DNA of 64,000 nucleotides, from contig NZ_JBFNXW010000003.1 in assembly GCF_040811775.1 (NCBI RefSeq), positions 248,001 to 312,000 on the forward strand, written 5' to 3'. A program made the position numbers and the translations under genes. The notes beneath the pieces are model-generated. The model saw nothing but the letters and a program-made list of their open reading frames with translations. It did not search any database and had not been told where the DNA came from. This DNA is from Balneola sp. MJW-20. GTDB taxonomy: Bacteria; Bacteroidota; Rhodothermia; Balneolales; Balneolaceae. Shown here piece after piece: positions 35,309 through 44,136 of this stretch (position 1 is the first letter of the stretch; every line of letters starts with the position of its first letter).

Positions 35309-36019
35309 ATGTCAGAAAAGGTTAAAGAAACACAATTAGATACTGTTAAAAATGCTCTTTGGCAGCCGGACCATACCTATATGCCGGTTGTTATCGATCA
35401 GAACAGGTCGGAGTACGTGGACGAAAAGGTAGTTCACCAGAAGTATTACAATAACTTCAATTATTCCAAGCTCCCACAAGAGTATAAAAAACTTAATCTG
35501 ACACTGGGAGTCACCAGTGCCAGAAGCGGGGAAGGTAAAACTCACGTAGCAGCAAACCTCGCCACGTCTTTTGCAGTTGGATACAAGAAAAGTACAGTGC
35601 TGGTGGACCTTAATTTCAGGAACCCGTCAGTTCATAAGATATTCGACATCGATCCTAAGCCAGGTCTAACTGAGGCTGTTAAGAACAACGAGATACGACT
35701 TGTTCACTCATCTTTCGATCAGCTTTATCTTTTACCCATTGGGGATACTGAGATTTATTCTCTGGGGCTGAAGGATATCACTGCGGTACGGAATCTCATT
35801 TACACACTGGAAGAGCAATTTGATTTCGTAGTGGTAGATATGTCTCCGATACTTCCGATTACTGACTTTCCGGTATTATTTGCAAACGAAGTAGATGGAC
35901 TATTAACCGTAGTGGATGTTACAAAAACAAAAAAGTCGGATGTAAATGAGATCTTCCGTCATGTAAGTGAAAGTCAGATAGCAGGATTTATTTTCAATCG
36001 TATGGAAGTGGTCAAATGA
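35309..36019 (+). CDS. CpsD/CapB-type BY-kinase-like ATPase
   Basis: A 236-residue P-loop protein of the MinD/Wzc kinase fold. Walker A is ARSGEGKT (72-79), Walker A' is TVLVDLNFRNP (96-106) and Walker B is FDFVVVDMSP. In BY-kinases Walker A' normally reads VDxDxR; here the second Asp is Asn. The C-terminus ends in IAGFIFNRMEVVK without the usual tyrosine cluster. It may therefore act as an ATPase partner of the GumC protein without tyrosine autophosphorylation. Starts five bases after GumC and overlaps the following small gene by four bases. Confidence 0.82.
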   Translation: MSEKVKETQLDTVKNALWQPDHTYMPVVIDQNRSEYVDEKVVHQKYYNNFNYSKLPQEYKKLNLTLGVTSARSGEGKTHVAANLATSFAVGYKKSTVLVDLNFRNPSVHKIFDIDPKPGLTEAVKNNEIRLVHSSFDQLYLLPIGDTEIYSLGLKDITAVRNLIYTLEEQFDFVVVDMSPILPITDFPVLFANEVDGLLTVVDVTKTKKSDVNEIFRHVSESQIAGFIFNRMEVVK

Positions 36020-36198
36020 CGATTCTGCTTGGCATCATAGCGTTTCATGTTGGCTGCTTTTATTCGGCCCGGTACTTCAAAAAAATCAATATTGGAGCTG
36101 TTTTCGTTTTGGTATTTATCTCCATATTAATTACCGCCTGGATAGTGACGAATATGTTCCTGATGGAGATGCCTGATACAACAGACCGATTCTATTGA
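36016..36198 (+). CDS. Small two-helix membrane protein in EPS operon
   Basis: A 60-residue protein. The start ATG overlaps the CpsD-like stop (ATGA), and its stop lies one base before the Wzy ATG, so position strongly supports a real gene. Two hydrophobic segments (ILLGIIAFHVGCFYSARYF and AVFVLVFISILITAWIVTNMF) end in a short acidic tail (MPDTTDRFY). No family recognised. Its position suggests a small accessory subunit of the polymerase or co-polymerase. Confidence 0.65.
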   Translation: MTILLGIIAFHVGCFYSARYFKKINIGAVFVLVFISILITAWIVTNMFLMEMPDTTDRFY

Positions 36199-36199
36199 T

Positions 36200-37804
36200 A
36201 TGTTTAGAGAGTTAGTCATAGAAAAACCATTAAGGTTCTTACTCTTCCGGCCATTAGGCATGAATAAGAATGCAGCTCCTGCCTTGTGGGTGACCATTAT
36301 TGGAATGATGCTATCGGTCGCTGTGCTCTTTCTGAGTAATGGAAATATTCTGGCCGCAGGCCTGGTATTGATCCCCTATTTTGTAGTGGTTCTCACAATT
36401 TATAAGATCGAATATAGCCTGTATATATTCCTATTCTCGGTTCTATTCTTCGACCAGTTTCCGGTACCGGGTTTCGACCCTTTTACGTACACCGTAGAGT
36501 ATTTTAATAACCTTAAAGAGATTCAGTACCTCCCGTATATATCTGCAGGTGTATTAAACCCTCTGGAGCTTAACCTTTTGTTAATTATTGGTGTATGGTT
36601 CTTTTCACTACCGATTAAGCGGGATTTGAAGCTTCATGGTATTACCGTGTGGCCGGCATTTCTGCTGTTTTTGGGTACGTTTATTTTTTCCTTTGTCTAC
36701 GGGATCAAAAGAGGAGACTTCATGGTGGCTCTCTGGGAAGTCAGGGCTTTGTTTTATATGTGTATTGTGTACATGCTTGTGCCTCAGATTATTACCACCG
36801 AAAAGCAGATCAAGACCATTGTTTGGGTAGCTATTGCGGCTATTACACTAAAAGCTATGCAGGCATTTCATCGCTATATCATGCTTGGATTTACTACAGA
36901 AGGCTTTCAGGCACTTAGTAGTCATGAAGATCCGGTTTTTATCTCCACAATTTTCATTCTAACACTTGCAGTAATTGCGTTCGGTGTAAAGGGTAAAGAA
37001 AAGAAATTGCTCCTGCTTCTATGTATACCTCTGTATCTGGGATTTCATATGGGGATGAGAAGAGCAGCTTATGCAGGGTTATTTGTTTCGGTCGCTGCAT
37101 TTTTCATTCTGATGCCCACAGAGTATCAGATCAGCTTCGTTAAGAAATATTCCCGATACATGATGCTCGTAGTACTGTATTTCTTTGTGTTCTGGCATTT
37201 CCCGAATACTTCGATTTCAGGCCCGGTGAACATGATCAAAGGTGGTATTGATAAACCCACTAAAGAAGAGAATTTCGAAGATTACTATTCTAACCTTTAC
37301 AGAGACTTTGAGAATTATAACCTGGCAGTCACAATTGAAAGAAAGCCGATCATTGGAATCGGATTCGGTAATAAATATGACATGCCTCTAAAGCTGGCTA
37401 ACATTCCTTTTCCGCTGAAGGATTATATACCACATAATGAGATAATGTGGTACCTGATCAAGACCGGGTCGCTCGGCTTCTTTATGTTTTGGCTGTTCTT
37501 TAATTCGTTTGCATTCAGGGGTGCACAGATCCTGAAAACAATTAAAGATCCCTATATGAAAGCAATCTGCGCGATGGTCGTTATTGCAGTGATCAATCAA
37601 ATGGTTGTTTCATATTTTGATCTGCAGTTAACCTTTTACCGGAATATGGTTTACTTGGGAGTATTAATGGGATTGATGCCGGCTCTTAAAAGAATAGGTG
37701 AAAGAGACGAAGAGGAAGCGTTAAAGTTGGCTAATACAAAAAAGAAGACCACCCGAAAGTCAACGGGAAGGTCTGTACAAAAGTACGAGGGGTATCATGT
37801 CTGA
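36200..37804 (+). CDS. O-antigen ligase/Wzy-type polymerase
   Basis: A 534-residue membrane protein with eleven or more helices. The Wzy_C region is present: PIIGIGFGNKYDMPL followed by the large periplasmic loop histidine motif (KDYIPHNEIMWYLIKTGSLGF). Such proteins polymerise lipid-linked repeat units in the periplasm or ligate them. Together with Wzx, Wza and GumC genes nearby, polymerase is the better call. The cytoplasmic C-terminus is basic (KKKTTRKSTGRSVQK). It overlaps the next gene by eight bases. Confidence 0.85.
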   Translation: MFRELVIEKPLRFLLFRPLGMNKNAAPALWVTIIGMMLSVAVLFLSNGNILAAGLVLIPYFVVVLTIYKIEYSLYIFLFSVLFFDQFPVPGFDPFTYTVEYFNNLKEIQYLPYISAGVLNPLELNLLLIIGVWFFSLPIKRDLKLHGITVWPAFLLFLGTFIFSFVYGIKRGDFMVALWEVRALFYMCIVYMLVPQIITTEKQIKTIVWVAIAAITLKAMQAFHRYIMLGFTTEGFQALSSHEDPVFISTIFILTLAVIAFGVKGKEKKLLLLLCIPLYLGFHMGMRRAAYAGLFVSVAAFFILMPTEYQISFVKKYSRYMMLVVLYFFVFWHFPNTSISGPVNMIKGGIDKPTKEENFEDYYSNLYRDFENYNLAVTIERKPIIGIGFGNKYDMPLKLANIPFPLKDYIPHNEIMWYLIKTGSLGFFMFWLFFNSFAFRGAQILKTIKDPYMKAICAMVVIAVINQMVVSYFDLQLTFYRNMVYLGVLMGLMPALKRIGERDEEEALKLANTKKKTTRKSTGRSVQKYEGYHV

Positions 37805-38567
37805 TCTTAGATCTAATTACTTTTTGGGAGTGAGAGTGGACGAGCTGGATAAGCAACAGGCTATGCAGCATATACAAGGTCTTGTTGAGAGAAGAAGCGG
37901 ACAAATGGATCCGGTTTTCTTCGTCAATGTGCATAGTATATTTTTATCGATGCAGGACCATAGCATGATGGAACAACTGAATCATGCAGCATTAACCTTA
38001 GCAGATGGTAGCGGTCTTGACTGGGCGGGCAGAATCCTGGGGCAACCCATTAAAGAAAACCTGAATGGTACTGATCTCACCCCAGAAATCCTTAAGGCAT
38101 CTGAGGAAAAGGGCTGGTCTGTTTACATGTTAGGGGCTAAGAAGCATGTAATGGAACGAGCCGTTGAGAAAGTAAGAATTAATTATCCGGGACTGGATCT
38201 GGCCGGATATCATCACGGATATTTTGACCAGCAGAAAGAGAAAGAGATCATTGATGAGATCAATTCACTGAAGCCGGATATTCTTCTCGTCGGACTGGGA
38301 TCTCCCAGACAGGAAAGCTGGATATGGGATAATCGTGATAAACTAGAAGTTAGTGCAGGATTTGCCATCGGTGGATTCTTCGACTTTTTGTCTGGAGAAT
38401 TTAATCGGGCACCTGTGTGGATGAGAAAAGCCGGAATAGAATGGGTATACAGATTCTTCAATGACCCTTCCACAAAATGGAAGAGGATCTTTATTGAGAT
38501 CCCCATTTTTATACCCTTGATCATACTAGCACAGCTCATTCCTAAAAAAAGTAAGGTGCTTGGGTGA
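37797..38567 (+). CDS. WecG/TagA/CpsF glycosyltransferase
   Basis: A 256-residue GT26 enzyme. Typical signatures are VNVHSIFLSMQD, LTLADGSGLDWAGRILG (the active-site Asp-containing strand), GWSVYMLGAKKHVMERA, and the closing LLVGLGSPRQESWIWDNRD. It transfers the second sugar, often ManNAc or its acid form, to the polyprenyl-PP-HexNAc made by a WecA-type enzyme. This matches the WecA fusion encoded in the leftward operon. The C-terminal hydrophobic stretch may peripherally attach it to the membrane. Confidence 0.92.
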   Translation: MSDLRSNYFLGVRVDELDKQQAMQHIQGLVERRSGQMDPVFFVNVHSIFLSMQDHSMMEQLNHAALTLADGSGLDWAGRILGQPIKENLNGTDLTPEILKASEEKGWSVYMLGAKKHVMERAVEKVRINYPGLDLAGYHHGYFDQQKEKEIIDEINSLKPDILLVGLGSPRQESWIWDNRDKLEVSAGFAIGGFFDFLSGEFNRAPVWMRKAGIEWVYRFFNDPSTKWKRIFIEIPIFIPLIILAQLIPKKSKVLG

Positions 38568-40075
38568 GCATAAACGACAGCGAAAATATTAAAAGATCCA
38601 TCACCAGGAATACTTCAGTAATGCTGGCTGCACAGGCTGTGACCTGGGCAGCGAGTTTCGTGATGTTATTGTTTCTCCCCAGACTTCTGGGAAGTGATGA
38701 CTTCGGAAAGTTATTCCTGGCGATGTCTATTGCTATGATGATCGATGTGCTCATCGATTTCGGTGGAGCTTACCTGATCCCAAAAGAGGTATCAAGAAGC
38801 AAGTCCAGAACTGCGAATATTCTTTCAAACTTTGCCGGAGTCCGCTTAGTGATCTGGCTGGTTTCAATGATCGGAATTATAGCATTCTCATTCCTTGCAG
38901 GTTATGATTCCGTGACAAGATTGATCATTGTAATCCTGTGTTTTGCACGATCCTGGAGCGGTATCAGAATGGTTCTGACCAGCGGTTTTCAGGGGCATGA
39001 AAAGATGGAATATCCGTCTTTGGGGGGCATCGCTCAAAAGGTATTTGTTTCTACGTTAGTTGTAAGTGCACTTTTGCTAGGATACGGTCCGATAACAGTC
39101 GCCGTCATCATGGCTTTAGGTATACTGGTGAATTTACTGGTTCATCTGAAGTTTTCATCGCGGATCGTTGAAGGCTTTACTAAAGTTGAATGGAGATCTA
39201 CAAAGAGCATGCTTACCGTTAGTGTTCCTTATTTCCTGTGGTCTCTGTTTTCCATAATCTATTACAGAGTAGATGCGGTAATGCTATCCTTGATGACGGA
39301 TGATACCGTAGTAGGGTGGTACGGTGCATCATATAAATTCTTCGATATTGTGATGGCCTTACCAAGCATTTTTACTACGGTGGTCTTTCCGATATTTGCC
39401 AGGCTATGGATCGAGGAAAAAAATCAGATGTATCTTACTTTTCAGAAGAGTCTGAAATTCATGGTAATTCTATCCCTGCCTGTAGCTATAGGCATATTTG
39501 GATACAGCTCTGATATTGTAACTCTGTTTTTCGGACTGGAAGAGTATACTCCTTCTATTCTTGTACTGCAGATATTTGCTATAAGCATTCCGCTGGTTTA
39601 TGTGGATTTTATTTTTGGAAGTACCATTCTGGCGGCAGACAAACAAAAGAAGTGGTCTGTTGTAGGTTTCTTCGCCATTTTTGTAAATATCATACTCAAC
39701 TACCTGTTAATTCCTTATTTCCAGGCCAGTTACGGTAATGGTGGTTTGGGAGCAGCATCAGCAACATTTGCAACAGAATTATTCATTCTTGGATGTGCTT
39801 ATGCTCTCATTCCGGCTGATCATAAGAAAGCAATTAGCTTGCGATTTGTTCCTTATGTGCTATTTGCAGCTGCATTTATGGGGCTGGTCATGTGGATCGG
39901 ATCCTATCTGGGATTACACTGGATCATTTCCGGTGTGCTTGCATTGATCTCTTATGCCCTGGGTACTCTTTATTTAGGAGCACTTGATGAAAAAGAACAG
40001 GAGTTCATTCTGGGATACATCACTTTGAGTTCTTTCAGAGGATACCTGAGAAAAAAGAAGGAATCAACACTATGA
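38564..40075 (+). CDS. Wzx-type oligosaccharide flippase
   Basis: A 503-residue membrane protein of the MATE/PST superfamily with about fourteen helices, GTG start overlapping the previous stop by four bases. Characteristic segments are FLPRLLGSDDFGKLFLAMSIAMM, IYYRVDAVMLSLMTDDTVVGWYGASYKF and the C-terminal NIILNYLLIPYFQASYGNGGLGAA. It would flip the finished lipid-linked repeat unit to the periplasmic face for Wzy. It ends overlapping the next gene by four bases. Confidence 0.9.
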   Translation: MSINDSENIKRSITRNTSVMLAAQAVTWAASFVMLLFLPRLLGSDDFGKLFLAMSIAMMIDVLIDFGGAYLIPKEVSRSKSRTANILSNFAGVRLVIWLVSMIGIIAFSFLAGYDSVTRLIIVILCFARSWSGIRMVLTSGFQGHEKMEYPSLGGIAQKVFVSTLVVSALLLGYGPITVAVIMALGILVNLLVHLKFSSRIVEGFTKVEWRSTKSMLTVSVPYFLWSLFSIIYYRVDAVMLSLMTDDTVVGWYGASYKFFDIVMALPSIFTTVVFPIFARLWIEEKNQMYLTFQKSLKFMVILSLPVAIGIFGYSSDIVTLFFGLEEYTPSILVLQIFAISIPLVYVDFIFGSTILAADKQKKWSVVGFFAIFVNIILNYLLIPYFQASYGNGGLGAASATFATELFILGCAYALIPADHKKAISLRFVPYVLFAAAFMGLVMWIGSYLGLHWIISGVLALISYALGTLYLGALDEKEQEFILGYITLSSFRGYLRKKKESTL

Positions 40076-41301
40076 AGATACTGCATTTAATACCGTACAA
40101 CCCGACACCTCCCACCTTCGGTGGAGCTTTAAGAATTTATCACCTCCTGAAACATAATTTCGAAAATCATGACTTAACAGTTGCAGGATTTGACGGAGGT
40201 TTTGGTACTGAGAAAATGCATGAATCATTTCCGGGTCTGGATGTTTCAAATCTGCTGAAGAATAACGGAAAAGATTACAACAAGAGGCTGGAACAATTTA
40301 AATCAATGTTTTCTGACAGCTCTCACTGGTTCAGGAAAACCAGATCTGAAAATTTACAAAGGATTCTTAATGAACTGACGGATAAGAATGATTTTGATAT
40401 CGTGTTAACGGAGTTTCCTGCGTTATGTCAGTTTGAGATTCGTTCGGATGCAAAAAAAATTATGGATGCACATAATGTTGAGTATGACAATCTGCATCGT
40501 ATGTATCAGGTCCAGAAGGACCCATTGAAGAAATTATTTTATAAAAGAGAGTACAGAAAGTTTAAAGAACAGGAAATTTATCACGCCGGTATTCAGGACG
40601 CACTTTTTACAACCAGTGAAAGGGACAAGAACATTTTTAATAGTCATTTGCCTGATATGCCCATTCATTTGATACCGAATGGCGTGGATATGGATTTCTT
40701 TAGCCCGGTAGCATCGGATATTGAACCACACAGCCTGGTATTTACAGGTATGATGGGTTATGTGCCTAACTACGATGGAATTCTTTACTTCATTCAGGAT
40801 ATCATGCCAATGATCATGAAAAAATATCCTGACCTGAAACTGTATGTGGTTGGGAAAAATCCACCTGCCAGCATAAAAGAGAAAGCGAGTAAAAATATCA
40901 TAGTAACCGGTTTCGTAGATGATGTAAGGCCTTATGTACACAGATCAAGTGTGTACATTGTACCCCTTAGAAGTGGTGGTGGAACCCGTCTGAAGGTTTT
41001 AGAAGCACTATCTATGAAAAAACCTGTTGTAAGCACAGCCATTGGAAGTGAAGGTATTGATGTGATCCATGATGAGCATCTCAAAATAGCAGATGATCCT
41101 CAATTATTTGCAGACTATGTGATTGAGTTGATGGAAGACCGAAAAGAAGCTAAAAGGCTGTCAGATAACGGGTATGAACTGATAGACAAAAGATATAAGT
41201 GGGAATCGATTGGCCATAGAATGGAAGAGGCATTCAATGCTGTAATTAATGTTGGCGCAAATAAAGACAGGTCGTCAAAAGAAACTATACTTAGTGTCTG
41301 A
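40072..41301 (+). CDS. GT4-family glycosyltransferase
   Basis: A 409-residue GT-B enzyme. The N-terminal domain starts ILHLIPYNPTPPTFGGALRIYHLL, with the acceptor-side Gly-rich loop. The C-terminal domain has VFTGMMGYVPNYDGILYFI, YVVGKNPPASIKE and the nucleotide-sugar-binding PLRSGGGTRLKVLEALSMKKPVVSTAIGSEG with its EX7E-like spacing. It resembles the sugar transferases (TIGR03087-like) of EpsH/exosortase-associated EPS loci, though no exosortase is present here. A retaining transferase that extends the repeat unit in the cytoplasm. Confidence 0.88.
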   Translation: MKILHLIPYNPTPPTFGGALRIYHLLKHNFENHDLTVAGFDGGFGTEKMHESFPGLDVSNLLKNNGKDYNKRLEQFKSMFSDSSHWFRKTRSENLQRILNELTDKNDFDIVLTEFPALCQFEIRSDAKKIMDAHNVEYDNLHRMYQVQKDPLKKLFYKREYRKFKEQEIYHAGIQDALFTTSERDKNIFNSHLPDMPIHLIPNGVDMDFFSPVASDIEPHSLVFTGMMGYVPNYDGILYFIQDIMPMIMKKYPDLKLYVVGKNPPASIKEKASKNIIVTGFVDDVRPYVHRSSVYIVPLRSGGGTRLKVLEALSMKKPVVSTAIGSEGIDVIHDEHLKIADDPQLFADYVIELMEDRKEAKRLSDNGYELIDKRYKWESIGHRMEEAFNAVINVGANKDRSSKETILSV

Positions 41302-41361
41302 TATACGTTGTAAGGGCCTGATATGTCAGTGCTCTCGAATAGTACATAATATGAATGGGGA

Positions 41362-42687
41362 ATGGGGTGTGAAATGGTAAATACAATGACCGACGTGGTT
41401 ACGAAGGAAGGATTAAAGCAATTTAAAATTGTCAAAATCCAGAGTGAAGAACTCTTTGCCGGGATGGCTGAAGAGTGGGAGACTCTGCATTCGTTAGCCG
41501 GTACACCTGTATTTTTATCTTTTGACTGGATGCAATGCTGGTGGAAGCACTTTGGCAGGCATGAAAATAGAAGACTTCACATCCTCCTTGTTAAGGAAGA
41601 TGAAGAGCTGGTTGCAATAATTCCTTTATACGAAGGCCGCTCAGTCATTTTTGGCAAAACCATACAAAGAAGGCTGAACCTGATGGGTGATGGTACAGCA
41701 GTTAATGAATCCCTGGGGCACAGAGATACTTACGGGAGAAGTGATTTTCTGGATTTTATTGTGAAACCCGGATTTGAGGATCAAGTTTGCAGCACGTTGA
41801 TCGATTATTTTTCTCAGGCTGAGTATACAAATTTTGATCATTTCAGAGCTACTCACATTAATGACCGAAGCTTCATCATGAATCATTTAATTCCTGCTAT
41901 GAAGAAGGCAGAAAAAAAATTCATGGTCGAAGAAATAGATATTTGTCCTTCAATCGCTATGACCGATGACTTCGAAGAAACCTTTCTATATGATGTGAGT
42001 TCCAATACTAGAAGAAGACTGAGACAGTCTTTAAAGGCTATCGGAGCAGAGGAAGGTTATGAAGTCCACGAAATAAACGATGAGAAAGAATTGCTCAGAG
42101 AATATGAGAAGATGAGGGACCTGCACCAGGAAAGGTGGAACAGTTTGGGTTATCCGGGATCCTTTCTAGACCAAAGGTTCGATCACTTTTTGAAGGAGTA
42201 TGTCTTTGAAAGCTTCAGGAAGGGTAATCTTTCATTCAGGTATGCTACCGATTCGGGCGGGTATTGCGCAAGCCGTATGGCGATGATCGATAATGACAGG
42301 TATTATGACTATATGAGCGGGTTTGATGTCCATTCTCCAAGTGCTAAATACCGTCCAGGTATCGGCTTACTCACATTGATGATAAAAGAAGGGCATGAAG
42401 AAGGTTTTAAAAGTGTAGAGCTTCTCAGAGGAGATGAGGGATATAAATTTGATTTTACCTCTGAAGTTTTTAAAAACTGGCAGCTCATCATTCCCATGAA
42501 CAATTCATCAAAATGGAGCCAGAATCTGTTCAATAAAGGTTTAGAAAGTATTAGCTTACTATTTGGTTTGATTAAAAAGGAAATTACGTTGCTCAAGGTC
42601 CAAAAGATAAATCATGGATTATTACCCATGATCCCAAATTATCTCAGAACACGAATAGCACAGGTAAAGAAAAGTATAAAGAAGTAA
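41362..42687 (+). CDS. FemAB-like GNAT N-acyltransferase
   Basis: A 441-residue protein with the double-GNAT layout of FemAB/BioF2-like proteins. The N-terminal half includes FLSFDWMQCWWKHFGRHENRRLHILLVKEDEELVAIIPLYEG. The C-terminal half includes YEKMRDLHQERWNSLGYPGSF, DSGGYCASRMAMIDNDRYYDYMSGFD and the closing LRGDEGYKFDFTSEVFKNWQLI. Enzymes of this type transfer an acyl or aminoacyl group, here probably onto an amino sugar. An internal ATG at 41374 preceded by GGGG is an alternative start. The ATP-grasp gene follows 14 bases later. Confidence 0.82.
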   Translation: MGCEMVNTMTDVVTKEGLKQFKIVKIQSEELFAGMAEEWETLHSLAGTPVFLSFDWMQCWWKHFGRHENRRLHILLVKEDEELVAIIPLYEGRSVIFGKTIQRRLNLMGDGTAVNESLGHRDTYGRSDFLDFIVKPGFEDQVCSTLIDYFSQAEYTNFDHFRATHINDRSFIMNHLIPAMKKAEKKFMVEEIDICPSIAMTDDFEETFLYDVSSNTRRRLRQSLKAIGAEEGYEVHEINDEKELLREYEKMRDLHQERWNSLGYPGSFLDQRFDHFLKEYVFESFRKGNLSFRYATDSGGYCASRMAMIDNDRYYDYMSGFDVHSPSAKYRPGIGLLTLMIKEGHEEGFKSVELLRGDEGYKFDFTSEVFKNWQLIIPMNNSSKWSQNLFNKGLESISLLFGLIKKEITLLKVQKINHGLLPMIPNYLRTRIAQVKKSIKK

Positions 42688-42701
42688 CAAGTAGGAATAC
42701 C

Positions 42702-43913
42702 ATGAAAAAGGACATATCTAATTCGGAAAATACAATGAACCCTGTTCTTGCCTGTAGTGAAATCGGGGTAATACATGCAATGGGGAAAGCCGGTATCAAC
42801 GTGCATTGCGGAAGTTATTTTGAAGATAATCCGGCACTCTATTCAAAATTTACGAAAGAAAGAGTAATGTTCAGTACCTATGAGGATGAGCAGTATATAG
42901 AAGAGCTTATCGAATACGGAAAAAAACAGCCTCAAAAGCCGGTCTATCTAAGTGATGATGACCGGGCTATTTTGTTATTTTCTGAACACAGGGAACGACT
43001 CGAACCCTATTTTCACTTTTTATTTCCATCTAAAGAAATGGTCAGGAGTTTGCTGGACAAGAGAAAATTCTGTGACCTATCCAGAGAAAAAGACCTGCCT
43101 GCTCCGATTTCATTTTACTGTACCGATAAGGAAGATTTTGAGAAGATCAAAGGAGAGGTGCCTTTCCCTTGCATTCTCAAACCTGCATTCAAACAAGACT
43201 GGTGGAGGGAAGAATTTATAAGCAGATATCAGAGCTACAAAAAAGCGATTAAGTGCAATACCTATGAAGAAATGGTTGAGCTATATGAGTTCCTAAGCAC
43301 TTTTCAGCCCAGAGTGATCATACAGGAGTATGTTCCCGGGGAAGACGCCAATCTGTATTCATTGAATATGTATGTGAATGAAGATTCAGAACTGAAAGGA
43401 ATTTATCTGGCTCAGAAACGAAGGATTTACCCTATAGGAGCGGGCACAGGCTGTTATGTTGTAACGGTGAAAGACAAAGAAATTGTAAATACTACCATCG
43501 ATATTGTTCGCAAACTTAAGCTAAGGGGACTGGTAAATGTTCAGTTCAAGAAGAATGCTGACACAGGCGAGATAAATATTATGGAGATCCACCTGAGGAA
43601 CAGCTTCTGGAATTACCTGGGTGTAGCAGCCGGTTTGAACCTGGGTGCTATGTACTACATGGACCTCACTGGAAAAGAAACCAGATATAAGTTTCCTGAA
43701 ACTCCCGATACTTATGAAGATGGTGTTAAACTCTTTGATTTTGGAAAAGATCTAAAATCCTTCTTTCAATACCGCAAAAAAGGCCTCTTAACATTTCGGG
43801 AATGGGTGCGAGAATACAAAGGAAATTATGTGATTCAGGGTCACTTGAAAGAAGATATGCTTCCGGTATTGAAGAACCTGCAGTTTATGACAATGAGAAG
43901 ATTGAAGGGCTGA
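42702..43913 (+). CDS. ATP-grasp carboxylate-amine ligase
   Basis: A 403-residue ATP-grasp protein. The N-terminal pre-ATP domain (VLACSEIGVIHAMGKAGINVHCGSY) precedes the ATP-binding lobes (FPCILKPAFKQDWW, RVIIQEYVPGEDANLYSLNMY). The metal/ATP motif usually written EINPR reads EIHLRNSFWN, a variation typical of some EPS-locus members. Family chemistry is ligation of an amine to an acyl-phosphate made from a carboxylate. Beside the FemAB-like gene, an amino-acid or acyl amide decoration of a uronic or amino sugar is likely. Last gene of the large operon. Confidence 0.82.
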   Translation: MKKDISNSENTMNPVLACSEIGVIHAMGKAGINVHCGSYFEDNPALYSKFTKERVMFSTYEDEQYIEELIEYGKKQPQKPVYLSDDDRAILLFSEHRERLEPYFHFLFPSKEMVRSLLDKRKFCDLSREKDLPAPISFYCTDKEDFEKIKGEVPFPCILKPAFKQDWWREEFISRYQSYKKAIKCNTYEEMVELYEFLSTFQPRVIIQEYVPGEDANLYSLNMYVNEDSELKGIYLAQKRRIYPIGAGTGCYVVTVKDKEIVNTTIDIVRKLKLRGLVNVQFKKNADTGEINIMEIHLRNSFWNYLGVAAGLNLGAMYYMDLTGKETRYKFPETPDTYEDGVKLFDFGKDLKSFFQYRKKGLLTFREWVREYKGNYVIQGHLKEDMLPVLKNLQFMTMRRLKG

Positions 43914-44084
43914 AAATTCATCTTTGTTGATGCGATGGTTTAAATAGCGGTTAAGTGAAAAATAGTAACAGCATTCCACTAAAGTTGTTACATAAATACC
44001 CAACGTGAAAACGGGTTTTTAGAGTGATTAGGACGGGGTTACGGCTAGAGGATGCCAGTGAGCAATTTCTGATAATGCCGACTT

Positions 44085-44100
44085 TGGCACATTAATTGTA
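44085..44100 (+). promoter_or_regulatory. Sigma-54-like promoter P3 (deacetylase operon)
   Basis: TGGCACATTAATTGTA reads TGGCAC, five bases, TTGTA with exact -24/-12 spacing. It ends 36 bases before the deacetylase ATG. An upstream dyad GTAACA (43965-43970) with TGTTAC (43986-43991), about 100 bases away, is a candidate activator site. Confidence 0.6.
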
Positions 44101-44136
44101 CCTCTTGTTTTGGAGGCTTAAAGTAAAAAAGTGTAC

